64,000 nucleotides of DNA from Verrucomicrobiota bacterium (GTDB lineage Bacteria; Verrucomicrobiota; Verrucomicrobiia; Limisphaerales; J093), in the NCBI GenBank assembly GCA_029556615.1, contig JAKQDD010000071.1:1-64000 (forward strand), given 5' to 3'. Shown piece after piece: positions 34,478 to 43,233 of the stretch. The first letter of the stretch is position 1. Every line of letters starts with the position of its first letter. Under the pieces are notes generated by a model, which was not told the origin of the DNA, made no database searches, and saw only the letters and a program-made list of their open reading frames with translations. Position numbers and translations under genes: made by a program.

Positions 34478-36889
34478 CTATCGCAAGTGATCCAGGAGCT
34501 GGCGGGCCGGGGCGAAGCCGGGGTCGATTTCGAGGGCGCGGCGGGCGGCATCACGGGCCTCGGCGGTGCGGCCTTGTCGGCCCAGCACGGTGGCCCGGGC
34601 GTAGGGCAGCTGCGGATCGCGGAGGTTGAGGGACTCGGCGCGCACGAGGGCTTCGAGGGCGCCTTCAGGCTGTCCGAGGGCGTCTCGGGCGAGGCCGAGG
34701 TTGTACCAGGCGCGGCTGTGGCCGGGATCGCGCCGAAGCGCCTCTTCGAGCGCCGCAACCGCCTTGGGGAGATCACCGATTTCGTTCCAGCCCAGGGCGA
34801 GCTTGAAGGGGTATTCACCGACCGCCGGCTCGAGGCGGGCGGCCACTTCGAGTTCGGCGACGGCCTCACGGGAGCGGCCCAACTGGCTGAGGACGATCGC
34901 GTATTCGTGGCGGAGCGGGGCGCTGTTGGGATCCCAGGCGATGGCGCGGCTGAGGTGTTGGGCGGCGCCCTCGGGTTGTTGGCGGGAGAGTTGCCACACC
35001 GCGAGCTGGAGCTGGCCGGTCGGTTGATCGGCGTTGAGATCGAGGAAGTGCCGGACCTCTCGTCCGGCCACGGTATCCGGATCGAGCGCGTGGCGCAGGG
35101 CCCAGCCGGCGGCCACGCGGACGTTGCGGCTGGGATCCTCGAGGGCCCGCTGCAGGGCGCGCAGGAGGTCGGCGCGCCCCGCGGACACGAGGGGACCGAG
35201 GGCGCTCGCCGCCATTTCCCGGGGGAGCGGGTGTGGGTTGCGGAGTTGAGCGATGAGGGTGTCGGCGACCCTGGGGTCGTCGACCCAGCGTGCCAGGAGG
35301 CTGATGACCGCGGCCTGCCAGTAGGGCAGGGGTTCCTCAGGCAGCCGCCGGAGCAGGCTGTCGCGGCCGGTATCGGCGCCCTGGCGGGCGAGGGCGATGG
35401 CGATGGCGCGGTGGCGGCTGGGCCGGTCCATCTTCGGTCCGTACCAGCGATCGACGGCGTCGATGGACCAGGCGACGTCCTTGTCCGTGTGACATCGGTT
35501 GCAGGCGTTGGGGATGCCGAACTGGCGGGTGAGCAAGGGATCAGGGATGGTGAAGCCGTGGTCATGCCGGGAGTGTCGCTGCATGTAGACTGTTTGCGGC
35601 ATGTGGCAGTTGACGCATTCACCGCCGGTTTCGGGGAATCGGCCGGGGAGATAATCGAGGAGGTCGACCGCGGCCGGCACGCCGTTGGTGTCGTAGCCGA
35701 ACACCCGGTGCTGGCTGTGGGCGACGGGTTGGATGAGTGGGGCGTTGGTGACGCTGCCGTTATGGCAGCGCATGCAGAGCCAATTGCCCGGAAGCCGCGT
35801 CTTCATCGAGTGCGGATCATGGCAATCGGTGCAGGTGACGCCTCCCTGATGCATGCGGCTCCCCAGGAACGGGGCGAACTCGTAGTCTTCATCGCGAACC
35901 TGGCCGTCCGGATAGAACGTGTCGGTCTCGTTGACGATGACGAGCGAGAAGTGATCGAAGAAGGAGTCGCCGGGGCGGAAGTCGCCGGTGAGCTCGCCTC
36001 GGCGGGCGTGGCAGGCGCCGCAGGTATCGCGCATGGCGGCGGGGGGGATGGGGGCGAGGGTGGGGTCGGGTTCGAGCGGGTCGGGGTGCTCCTTCCGCCA
36101 TTCCCCATGGGTCTTGAGGGGTCCGTGGCAGGCTTCGCAGCCGACGCTCAGCTCCGCCATGGTGGTGCGGTAGGTGTCGTTGACCACGTCGTAGTTCTTC
36201 CGGAGGCGCGTGTTGTGGCAGGTGGCGCACATCTGGTTCCAGTTCATGCCGCGGCCGGTCCAGTGGCCCCACTCGCCGGGCTGCCGGTCTTCCTCGCCAT
36301 AGACATTGAACCACTCGTTGGTGACCGGGTCATAGGACGCCTCGAGGGTTTGCCAGCGTCCACCCGGGGCGGGGACAAGGAACTGCCTCAGGGGATGGTG
36401 GCCGATGACGCGGTCGGCTGGCCAGGCCTCGCGGCGTCCGTTCAAGCCCAGGGTGACCACTTCGCACCGGCCATCGCGGAGCCGGACCTCGGTGGATTGG
36501 GAGGCGTGATGGAAGGTCCGCGGGGGGTCAAAGGCGGATCGGTCCATGTCGAGGTGAATCGGGCGTTCGGCGTAGCGATGGTTCGAGACCTGCCACAGCT
36601 GGTGGGCGTCTTCGTGGCATTCGAGGCAACTCGCGGATCCGGCGTATTGCGCGAACACGCGGCCTTCGTCTTCGAGGGGAGGCGGTTGGCGGCCGTGGAG
36701 AGCCGGGTCGCCCGCACTCGGGGCCGGTCCTTGGTTTCCAGCCCGGAAGCCTGCGAACCACCCGGACTCGAGTGCCAGAAGGCCGAGCAGGAGGCCGACG
36801 CCCAGTCCGACCCCGAGCGGCCAATACCGGCGGGCGCCCGGGGCGGGCGTGCCTGACCCGGGATGGGCGGAGCGAGGGCGCGACGCCAT
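34478..36889 (-). CDS. Octaheme cytochrome c fused to HEAT-like and TPR repeats
   Basis: An 803-residue exported or membrane-anchored protein. An N-terminal TM (residues ~22-42, WPLGVGLGVGLLLGLLALES) is followed by eight CxxCH heme motifs between about residues 87 and 465: CLECH, CATCH, CEACH, CGACH, CTDCH, CMRCH, CVNCH and CNRCH. Distal histidine-rich segments (HSRHDHGF) lie between them. Armadillo/HEAT-like helices (DDPRVADTLIAQLRNPHPLPREMAASAL, SRNVRVAAGWAL) run to ~600 and TPR units (AEAR, LGRSREAVAELEVAARLEP) to the end. It should act in periplasmic electron transfer. The substrate, perhaps metals or nitrogen and sulfur oxyanions, is not known. It is divergent from polX. Confidence 0.88.
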   Translation of the reverse strand: MASRPRSAHPGSGTPAPGARRYWPLGVGLGVGLLLGLLALESGWFAGFRAGNQGPAPSAGDPALHGRQPPPLEDEGRVFAQYAGSASCLECHEDAHQLWQVSNHRYAERPIHLDMDRSAFDPPRTFHHASQSTEVRLRDGRCEVVTLGLNGRREAWPADRVIGHHPLRQFLVPAPGGRWQTLEASYDPVTNEWFNVYGEEDRQPGEWGHWTGRGMNWNQMCATCHNTRLRKNYDVVNDTYRTTMAELSVGCEACHGPLKTHGEWRKEHPDPLEPDPTLAPIPPAAMRDTCGACHARRGELTGDFRPGDSFFDHFSLVIVNETDTFYPDGQVRDEDYEFAPFLGSRMHQGGVTCTDCHDPHSMKTRLPGNWLCMRCHNGSVTNAPLIQPVAHSQHRVFGYDTNGVPAAVDLLDYLPGRFPETGGECVNCHMPQTVYMQRHSRHDHGFTIPDPLLTRQFGIPNACNRCHTDKDVAWSIDAVDRWYGPKMDRPSRHRAIAIALARQGADTGRDSLLRRLPEEPLPYWQAAVISLLARWVDDPRVADTLIAQLRNPHPLPREMAASALGPLVSAGRADLLRALQRALEDPSRNVRVAAGWALRHALDPDTVAGREVRHFLDLNADQPTGQLQLAVWQLSRQQPEGAAQHLSRAIAWDPNSAPLRHEYAIVLSQLGRSREAVAELEVAARLEPAVGEYPFKLALGWNEIGDLPKAVAALEEALRRDPGHSRAWYNLGLARDALGQPEGALEALVRAESLNLRDPQLPYARATVLGRQGRTAEARDAARRALEIDPGFAPARQLLDHLR

Positions 36890-36982
36890 GCGCGGTCATC
36901 GTATCGAGCGAGGGGGCTTTTGGTAGCCCTGATTTTCAGATTGTGCCTTGAGCCGGATGGGCCGGGCCGCATAATGCCGGGC

Positions 36983-38758
36983 ATGGACAAGGACCAAGTG
37001 GCCGCGGTGTTGTCCGAGATCGGGGTCTTGCTCGAGCTGAAAGGGGAGAACCCGTTCAAGGTGCGCGCGTACGCGAACGCGGCCCGGGCGATCGAATCCC
37101 TGACGGAACCGCTCGAAACGCTGGTGGCAGAGGCCCGTTTGTCGTCGATTCCGGGCATTGGCGACGCGCTCCAGGAGAAGATCACGCAATTGGTGACGAC
37201 GGGCCGGCTGGCGTATTACGACGAGCTCAAGGCCTCGATTCCCGAGGGCTTGGTGGCGATGTTGCAGATCCCCGGCCTGGGGCCGAAGAAGGTGAAAGCC
37301 CTGCACGGTCTCCTGGGGGTGGATTCCGTGAGCGCCCTCGAGACCGCCTGCCGCGAGGGCCGGGTGGCGGGGTTGGCTGGTTTCGGCGAAAAGACCCAGG
37401 CCAGGATTCTCGAAGGAATCCAGTTTCGCCGCCAGTATGCGACCCGGCATCGATTGGACGAGGTTGTCCCTCCGTCGGAGGCGCTCCGGCAGGCGCTCCG
37501 GGAACACCCGGCGGTGATCCGCTGTGATGTGGCGGGCAGCGTCCGCCGGTTCAAGGAAGCGATCGGCGATGTCGACTTCGTCGTGTCGTCCCGCCGTCCC
37601 GAGGAAGTCATCGGGGCCTTTGTGCAGCAGCCAGGCATTCAAAGTGTGATCGCCCGCGGCGAGACGAAGGCCAGCGTGATTCTCGAAGGGGGGATCCAGG
37701 CGGACCTGCGGGTGGTCACTGACGAGGAGTACCCATTCGCCCTGGCCTATTTCACGGGGAGCAAGGAACACAATATCGTCCTGCGGCAGCGCGCGATCGA
37801 CCGGGGCCTGCGATTGAACGAGTACGGCCTGTTCCGGTCGGCGGAGGAGACCCGCGATCCGGCCCTGCGGGTGAACTGCCGGACGGAGGAGGATCTGTAC
37901 GCGGCGTTGGGCCTGGCTTATGTGCCACCCGAATTGCGGGAGGACCGCGGCGAGTTTGCTGCCGCCGAGGGCCGGACCCTGCCGAAGTTGGTCGAATGGA
38001 CAGCATTGCGGGGATCGCTGCACAACCACTCCGACTGGAGCGACGGCCGGCATTCGCTCGAAGAGATTGCGGCGCGCATGGCGGATCTGGGGTGTGACTA
38101 CTGGGCGATCACGGATCATTCCCGGGCGTCGTTTCAGGCCAACGGGCTGACTCCGGCGAGGGTGCACCGGCAGATCGCAGCGATTCGGAAGGTCAACGAG
38201 ACGCTGGCGCAGTCGGGCAGTGAGTTCCGGCTGCTGACTGGGGCGGAAGTGGACATCGTGAAGGACGGCCTGGACTATCCGGACGAGCTCCTGGCTGAGC
38301 TCGAGGTGGTGGTGGCGAGCTTGCATGTGCCGGCCAGCAGCGAGGCGGAGAACACGCGCCGTCTGATTCGCGCGGCGGAGAACCCCTGGGTCCAGATGCT
38401 GGGGCATCCCTCGGGGCGGCTGTTGTTGCGGCGCGAGGCTTACAAGGTGGATTTGCGGGCGGTCATCGACGCGTGCGCGGCGACCGGCACCTGGATCGAG
38501 CTCAACGCGAATCCCTACCGGCTGGATCTGGACTGGCGCCTGTGGCCGTACGCCCGGGATAAGGGCGTCCGATGTGCCATCAACTGTGATGCGCATCGAC
38601 ACGAGGATGCGCGGTACTTGTACTGGGGGGCGGGGATTGCGAGGAAGGGGTGGCTGACCCGGGAGGACGTGGTGAACACGCTTCCCCTGGGTCAGTTGCG
38701 CCAGGCGCTGGGGCTCAAGCGGGGGGGGCGTGTTCCCGGGAATCCAGCGGGGGCGTGA
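36983..38758 (+). CDS. polX: PolX-family DNA polymerase with PHP domain
   Basis: About 591 residues. Helix-hairpin-helix and DNA-binding N terminus (VLSEIGVLLELKGENPFKVRAYANAAR; GIGDALQEKI; GLGPKKVKALHGLLGV). The pol-beta palm has the Asp pair in GDVDFVV and a later LRVVTDEEYPFAL strand. The C-terminal PHP domain starts HNHSDWSDGRHSLEEIA near residue 350 and carries HP and DAH metal motifs, giving 3'-5' exonuclease or phosphoesterase activity. It fills short gaps in base-excision repair. The start MDKDQV (36983) fits the family; ATG 36974 is also possible. The stop overlaps the next gene (GTGA). Confidence 0.93.
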   Translation: MDKDQVAAVLSEIGVLLELKGENPFKVRAYANAARAIESLTEPLETLVAEARLSSIPGIGDALQEKITQLVTTGRLAYYDELKASIPEGLVAMLQIPGLGPKKVKALHGLLGVDSVSALETACREGRVAGLAGFGEKTQARILEGIQFRRQYATRHRLDEVVPPSEALRQALREHPAVIRCDVAGSVRRFKEAIGDVDFVVSSRRPEEVIGAFVQQPGIQSVIARGETKASVILEGGIQADLRVVTDEEYPFALAYFTGSKEHNIVLRQRAIDRGLRLNEYGLFRSAEETRDPALRVNCRTEEDLYAALGLAYVPPELREDRGEFAAAEGRTLPKLVEWTALRGSLHNHSDWSDGRHSLEEIAARMADLGCDYWAITDHSRASFQANGLTPARVHRQIAAIRKVNETLAQSGSEFRLLTGAEVDIVKDGLDYPDELLAELEVVVASLHVPASSEAENTRRLIRAAENPWVQMLGHPSGRLLLRREAYKVDLRAVIDACAATGTWIELNANPYRLDLDWRLWPYARDKGVRCAINCDAHRHEDARYLYWGAGIARKGWLTREDVVNTLPLGQLRQALGLKRGGRVPGNPAGA

Positions 38759-39762
38759 AACGGTTCTTGCAGCCTGTTGTCCGTTGGGACGGTCTGCTCG
38801 ACGCTGTGGCGGTCCTGGCGATGGTGTCGACCGTGGCGGCCTTCGCGGCGTCCTGGTGGTGGCTGTGCGAGCTGACGGTCCATTTCCGCTGGCAGTATGC
38901 AGCATGCCTTGTCCTCTTGGGCGTCGGGCGCGGGTTGCAGGGGCGTTGGCGATGGGCCGCGGTTTATGGGGTTGGCGCCATGGTGAACGTGCTGGCGGTG
39001 TCGGGAGGCTGCGGGCCGTCGGCGGCTGTCGCCGATCATGGAGGGGTCCGTCCCGACTTGAGGGTGCTATTGGTGAACGTGCACACCGCCAACACGGAAC
39101 ACACCCGCGTCGAGGCGTATGTGAACCAGGAGGCGCCGGACGTCGTCGTGTTGATCGAGGTGGATTCGCGTTGGCTGGTTCAACTGACCCAACTCGCCCG
39201 GTCTTATCCTCACCGGATCGAGGCGCCGCGGAATGACAACTTCGGCATCGCGTTGTTTAGCCGACTGCCGCTCGAATACGGTCGTGTGGTGGATCTCGGG
39301 GAGGCAGGGGTGCCGAGTGTTGAGGCTCGAGTTCGGGTGGGGGAGAACCTGGTCTGGGTGGTCGGGACCCACCCGCTGCCCCCGTCCCATCGGGAGAATG
39401 CGCGTCTCCGGGATCAGCAGTTGCATGCCGTGGCCGCGCACATGGCCGGTCTCCGGGGGCCGCGCGTTCTGGTCGGCGACCTGAATGCGACCCCTTGGTC
39501 GCCGGTGTTCCGCGCGCTGGTGGCCCAGTCCGGGCTCTTGGACACCCGTTGCGGGCGAGGATGGCAGCCGACATGGCCCGCGGGCATGCCTTTGCTCTGG
39601 ATTCCGCTGGACCACGCATTGATCTCAGATGACTTGGCGGTGTGGGAGCGCCGGGTGGGACCGAGCGTGGGTTCAGACCACTACCCCCTGTTGGTAGGCG
39701 TTTCCTGGAAAAAATCAGTTGCTTCAGAGGCGCCGATCCCGCGGAATAGCGGCAGTCTATGA
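38755..39762 (+). CDS. Endonuclease/exonuclease/phosphatase (EEP)-family membrane protein
   Basis: About 335 residues. Three TM helices fill residues ~12-85 (LLDAVAVLAMVSTVAAFAASWWWL, YAACLVLLGVGRGLQ, AAVYGVGAMVNVLAV). An EEP hydrolase domain follows: LRVLLVNVHTANTE, PDVVVLIEVD (metal Glu), NFGIALFSRLPLE, GTHPLPPSHR, GDLNATPWSPVF (Asp/Asn), and LDHALISDDL with SDHYPL at the end. Such proteins cleave phosphodiesters in lipids or DNA; the membrane anchor suggests an extracytoplasmic lipid or nucleic-acid substrate. GTG 38755 overlaps the polX stop, and its own TGA overlaps the next ATG, so translation is coupled. Confidence 0.8.
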   Translation: MKRFLQPVVRWDGLLDAVAVLAMVSTVAAFAASWWWLCELTVHFRWQYAACLVLLGVGRGLQGRWRWAAVYGVGAMVNVLAVSGGCGPSAAVADHGGVRPDLRVLLVNVHTANTEHTRVEAYVNQEAPDVVVLIEVDSRWLVQLTQLARSYPHRIEAPRNDNFGIALFSRLPLEYGRVVDLGEAGVPSVEARVRVGENLVWVVGTHPLPPSHRENARLRDQQLHAVAAHMAGLRGPRVLVGDLNATPWSPVFRALVAQSGLLDTRCGRGWQPTWPAGMPLLWIPLDHALISDDLAVWERRVGPSVGSDHYPLLVGVSWKKSVASEAPIPRNSGSL

Positions 39763-40250
39763 ACTTGAGTGAGGAGCAACGACAGCAGGTGGCAAACTGG
39801 CTTCGTGAGGGGCTGCAGCTGCCCGAGATCCAGAAGCGCTTGGAAACCGAGCTCGGCTTGCGGCTGACCTACATGGAAGTCAAGCTGCTCGTGAGCGACC
39901 TTCAAGTGCTGCCGAAAGACCTCGAGCCGCCGAAGCCGGTAGGTCCCCTGACGCCACCACCGGGGCCGCCGCCGCCGCCGCGTAAAGAGAACCGAGTATC
40001 GCCGGAGCCGCAGCCCGCCCCCGGCAGCGGTGGAGCCGGCGTTCAGGTGAGTGTCGATCAGATCGCCAAGCCGGGCGCGGTGTTGAGCGGCGCGGTGACG
40101 TTCGGCAATGGCCAGTCGGCGCTATGGTACCTCGATCAGGCAGGGCGGATCGGCGTGGCGCCCCGCGACAAGACCTACAGGCCGTCTGCGGCCGAGATGC
40201 AGGAGTTCCAACTGGCTCTCGAGCAGGAGCTCGCGAAGCTGGGATACTAG
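39759..40250 (+). CDS. Small Pro-rich protein of unknown function
   Basis: 163 residues, translationally coupled to the EEP gene (ATGA overlap). Residues 1-50 look like a helix-turn-helix or helical hairpin (EEQRQQVANWLREGLQLPEIQKRL, LRLTYMEVKLLVSDL). A proline-rich linker with PPPGPPPPPRK follows, and then a compact C-terminal domain (VLSGAVTFGNGQSALWYLDQAGRIG). I do not recognise the family; the C-terminal part may bind a partner. The TAG stop (40248-40250) is the beginning of module A copy 5. Confidence 0.6.
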   Translation: MNLSEEQRQQVANWLREGLQLPEIQKRLETELGLRLTYMEVKLLVSDLQVLPKDLEPPKPVGPLTPPPGPPPPPRKENRVSPEPQPAPGSGGAGVQVSVDQIAKPGAVLSGAVTFGNGQSALWYLDQAGRIGVAPRDKTYRPSAAEMQEFQLALEQELAKLGY

Positions 40251-40334
40251 CGAGGCGCCGCCTCAGACCGATGAACCATGCAGTCCAAAGGAACCGTGGG
40301 GGGGCAGCGGGGCACCCTGCCTCCGCGCCTCGCT
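40249..40334 (+). repeat. Module A palindromic repeat, copy 5
   Basis: Same variant interior as copy 4 (about 75 nt almost identical). AGCGAGGCG and CGCCTCGCT ends. Its leading bases supply the TAG stop of the small Pro-rich protein gene. Module B follows four bases later. Confidence 0.88.
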
Positions 40335-40337
40335 CAT

Positions 40338-40429
40338 CTAGAGTCCTCGACGGAAGGAGGGAAGGCTTGGAACAGCAGAGACCCGAACTTGACCTAATCG
40401 CATCGACTTTCACAAGTCGAGGACTCTAG
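40338..40429 (+). repeat. Module B palindromic repeat, copy 4, with CTAG ends
   Basis: CTAGAGTCCTCGAC (40338-40351) and GTCGAGGACTCTAG (40416-40429) form a perfect 14-bp inverted repeat with CTAG at both outer ends. The interior keeps TTGGAACAGCAGAGACC and AACTTGACC, with the AATCGCATCGAC variant near the 3' arm. Confidence 0.92.
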
Positions 40430-40513
40430 CGAGGCGCCGCCTCAGAACCAACCAAGTCCCCGGGCTCATGAAGACCCTGCTGTCCGTCACCGCTCCCTCT
40501 CCCGTCTCTCGCT
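40428..40513 (+). repeat. Module A palindromic repeat, copy 6 (gene start inside)
   Basis: Follows module B directly, sharing the CTAG boundary, so this locus is A-B-A. Its 3' arm is degraded (TCTCGCTCTC). The interior CATGAAGACCCTGC provides the ATG used by the downstream YncE/phosphoesterase gene. Confidence 0.82.
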
Positions 40514-43233
40514 CTCATCGGACACCAGGAGCGCGCAGGTCATCATTCCGGCGATTCCCGTGTTGGGCTGTGTTGGGTGTGGCGGCGTGGTTTGTCGGGG
40601 GAATGTCCGGGGCCAGGGGCGCGGATCCGGATTACGGGCGAACGACCGAGGCGGTCGGTCAATCGGGGCCGCAGCGGACCGTGACGCCGGTGAACCAGAT
40701 CGTGACGCCGGTGGGCGTGCAGGTCGAACTGCCCGGGATGCGTCCCCAGGCGATGGCGCTGAGCCCGGACGGCCGGATTCTGGTGACGTCGGGGAAGACC
40801 CACGAAATCGTAGTGATCGATCCGGCGACCGGTCAAATCCGGCAGCGGGTGCCGCTGCCCTCGGACAAGGTCAACGAGCCGCCGGCGGAAGCGGTGTCGT
40901 CGCACATTCTCGAGCCCGACACCGAAGGGCAACTGAGCTACACCGGCCTCGTGTTCTCGCCGGACGGGCGGCGTCTCTACCTCGCGAACGTCAACGGCAG
41001 CATCAAGGTCTTTGGCGTGGGCCCGGACGGCGCGGTGGCGGGTTTGTTTTCGGCGCGCCTGCCGCGTGCCGACGCGCCCCGGCGCCGCGACGAGATCCCC
41101 TCGGGTCTGGCGGTCTCGGCGGATGGTGCGCGTTTGTACGTGGCGGGCAACCTGTCCAACCGGCTGCTGGAGCTCGAGAGCGCGACCGGGAAGCTGCTCC
41201 GTTCGTGGGACGTCGGTTTTGCGCCTTACGACGTCGTGTTGGTGGGGTCGAAAGCGTACGTGAGCAACTGGGGAGGGCGCCGTCCGGAGCCCGGCAGTCT
41301 GACCGGGCCGGGAGGACGAGGGACGCTCGTGCGGGTGGATCCGGTCCGGCACATTGCGAGCGAGGGATCGGTGACCGTGATCGACCTGGCGGGCGACCGG
41401 GTGGATCGTGAGGTTTTGGCGGGTCTTCACGCCTCGGCGCTGGCGGCGACGCCCGACGGGCGGCATGTGGCCGTGGCGAATGCCGGGAGCGACACGGTAC
41501 AGGTCCTGGACACGCGCACGGATCGAATCATCGAGACGCTATGGACGAAGCCGACTCCGGCCGATCTCTTCGGCGCGAGCCCGAACGCGCTGGCGTTTGA
41601 CCGGACGGGCCGCACCTTGTACGTGTGCAACGGCACTTTGAACTCGGTGGCGGTGATCCGGTTCCGGCCGGGCTCCTCCGAGCTGAACGGGCTGGTGCCG
41701 GTCGGCTGGTTTCCGGCGGCGGTGGTTTGCGACGCGCGGCGGCAGGCCCTGTACGTGGCCAACCTCAAGGGGATCGGTCGCGGCCGTCCTAATGCGCGGA
41801 CGGGCCGGACCGAGTACAACTCGCATCAGTATTTCGGTTCCGTGTCGCTGGTGCCTCTGCCCGACCGGCGGGCTTTGAGGGAGCAGACCCGGGTGGTGCT
41901 GGCGAATGCCCGCGCCCCGCTGATCGAGCAGGCGCGTTTGCCGGCGCGCTCCGGTCAGCCGCCGCGGCCGGTTCCGGAGCGGGTTGGCGAACCCGGCGTC
42001 TTCAAGCACGTGGTCTACATCATCAAGGAGAACAGGACGTATGACCAGGTGCTGGGCGACGTGCCCGAGGGCAACGGCGATCCCAGCCTGTGTGTGTTCG
42101 GCGAGGAGGTGACTCCCAACCAGCACAAGATGGTTCGCGAGTTCGTGCTCCTGGACAACACCTATTGCTCGGGGATCTTGAGCGCGGACGGCCATCAATG
42201 GTCGGATACCGCGTTCGCAACGGACTACATGGAGAAGTCGTTTGCCGGGTTTCCCCGGAGCTACCCGGACGGCATGGAAGACGATGACGTCGACGCCCTG
42301 GCCTACGCCCCCTCCGGGTTCATCTGGGACAATGCGCTGGCGCATGGCCGGACGCTGCGGGTTTACGGCGAGTTCGCGATCACCATGACGTCGTGGAAGG
42401 ACCCGAGCCGGCTCACCAAGCTGCGGTTCCTGGATTACTACCGCGATTTCATCGAGCAGACCGGCGCCATCCGGATCTGGAGCCGTCCGGCGATCGAGTC
42501 GCTGCGGCCGCACCTGTGCACCAACACCGTGGGATGGGACATGGCGATTCCCGACGTGTTTCGCGCGGCGGAGTTCATCAAGGAACTCAAGGAGTACGAG
42601 GCCCGGGGGACGTTCCCGAACCTGGCGATCATCTGTCTGCCCAACGACCACACCTCGGGCACATCCGCCGGATCGCCCACCCCGGCAGCCCAGGTGGCGG
42701 ACAACGACCTCGCCTTCGGCCGGATCGTCGAGGCGTTGAGCCGAAGCCGGTTCTGGAAGGAGCTCTGCATTCTGGCGATCGAGGACGATCCCCAGGCCGG
42801 TTGGGACCACGTGAGCGGGTACCGGACCACGGCCTACGTGATCAGCCCTTACAGCCGCCGGCGCGGCGTGGTCAGCACCCAGTACAACCAGACCAGCATC
42901 CTGCGAACCATCGAGCTGATCCTGGGCTTGCCGCCCATGAACGTGATGGACGCCTCCGCGACGCCGATGTTCGATTGCTTTGGCGAGCACCCGGATCTGA
43001 CGCCGTTTGAAGCCGTCCCCAACCGGGTCCCGCTGGATCAGATGAACCCCGAGCCCCGCAAGATCGCCGACCCGCTGCTGCGCCGGCATGCGGTGGCGTC
43101 GGCGCGCCTTCCGTTGGACGAGGTGGACCGATGTCCGGAAGACCTGTTGAACCGGATCCTGTGGCATGCCATGAAGGGGCCGCTGGCGCCTTACCCGGAA
43201 TGGGCGGTGTCGAAAGTTGACGACGATGACTAA
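40468..43233 (+). CDS. Bifunctional YncE-like beta-propeller/phosphoesterase (alkaline phosphatase superfamily)
   Basis: A 921-residue exported protein. The signal segment is RRFPCWAVLGVAAWFVGGMSGARG (residues ~28-51). A YncE-type propeller covers about 60-480 (DGRILVTSGKTHEIVVIDPATGQI, DGRRLYLANVNGSIKVF, TPDGRHVAVANAGSDTVQVLDTRTD). A phosphoesterase domain of the phospholipase C/acid phosphatase group follows: KHVVYIIKENRTYDQVLGD near 515, ILSADGHQWSD, ICLPNDHTSG, IEDDPQAGWDHV. It may hydrolyse phospholipid or phosphate esters outside the cell. The N terminus is odd: the only upstream ATG lies in a module A repeat, so the first ~15 residues are element-derived. Confidence 0.85.
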   Translation: MKTLLSVTAPSPVSRSHRTPGARRSSFRRFPCWAVLGVAAWFVGGMSGARGADPDYGRTTEAVGQSGPQRTVTPVNQIVTPVGVQVELPGMRPQAMALSPDGRILVTSGKTHEIVVIDPATGQIRQRVPLPSDKVNEPPAEAVSSHILEPDTEGQLSYTGLVFSPDGRRLYLANVNGSIKVFGVGPDGAVAGLFSARLPRADAPRRRDEIPSGLAVSADGARLYVAGNLSNRLLELESATGKLLRSWDVGFAPYDVVLVGSKAYVSNWGGRRPEPGSLTGPGGRGTLVRVDPVRHIASEGSVTVIDLAGDRVDREVLAGLHASALAATPDGRHVAVANAGSDTVQVLDTRTDRIIETLWTKPTPADLFGASPNALAFDRTGRTLYVCNGTLNSVAVIRFRPGSSELNGLVPVGWFPAAVVCDARRQALYVANLKGIGRGRPNARTGRTEYNSHQYFGSVSLVPLPDRRALREQTRVVLANARAPLIEQARLPARSGQPPRPVPERVGEPGVFKHVVYIIKENRTYDQVLGDVPEGNGDPSLCVFGEEVTPNQHKMVREFVLLDNTYCSGILSADGHQWSDTAFATDYMEKSFAGFPRSYPDGMEDDDVDALAYAPSGFIWDNALAHGRTLRVYGEFAITMTSWKDPSRLTKLRFLDYYRDFIEQTGAIRIWSRPAIESLRPHLCTNTVGWDMAIPDVFRAAEFIKELKEYEARGTFPNLAIICLPNDHTSGTSAGSPTPAAQVADNDLAFGRIVEALSRSRFWKELCILAIEDDPQAGWDHVSGYRTTAYVISPYSRRRGVVSTQYNQTSILRTIELILGLPPMNVMDASATPMFDCFGEHPDLTPFEAVPNRVPLDQMNPEPRKIADPLLRRHAVASARLPLDEVDRCPEDLLNRILWHAMKGPLAPYPEWAVSKVDDDD

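Noticed and set aside
34487..36856. Long open frame opposite the octaheme cytochrome
   Set aside because: The minus-strand frame has eight heme motifs and repeats; the plus frame is low-complexity shadow.
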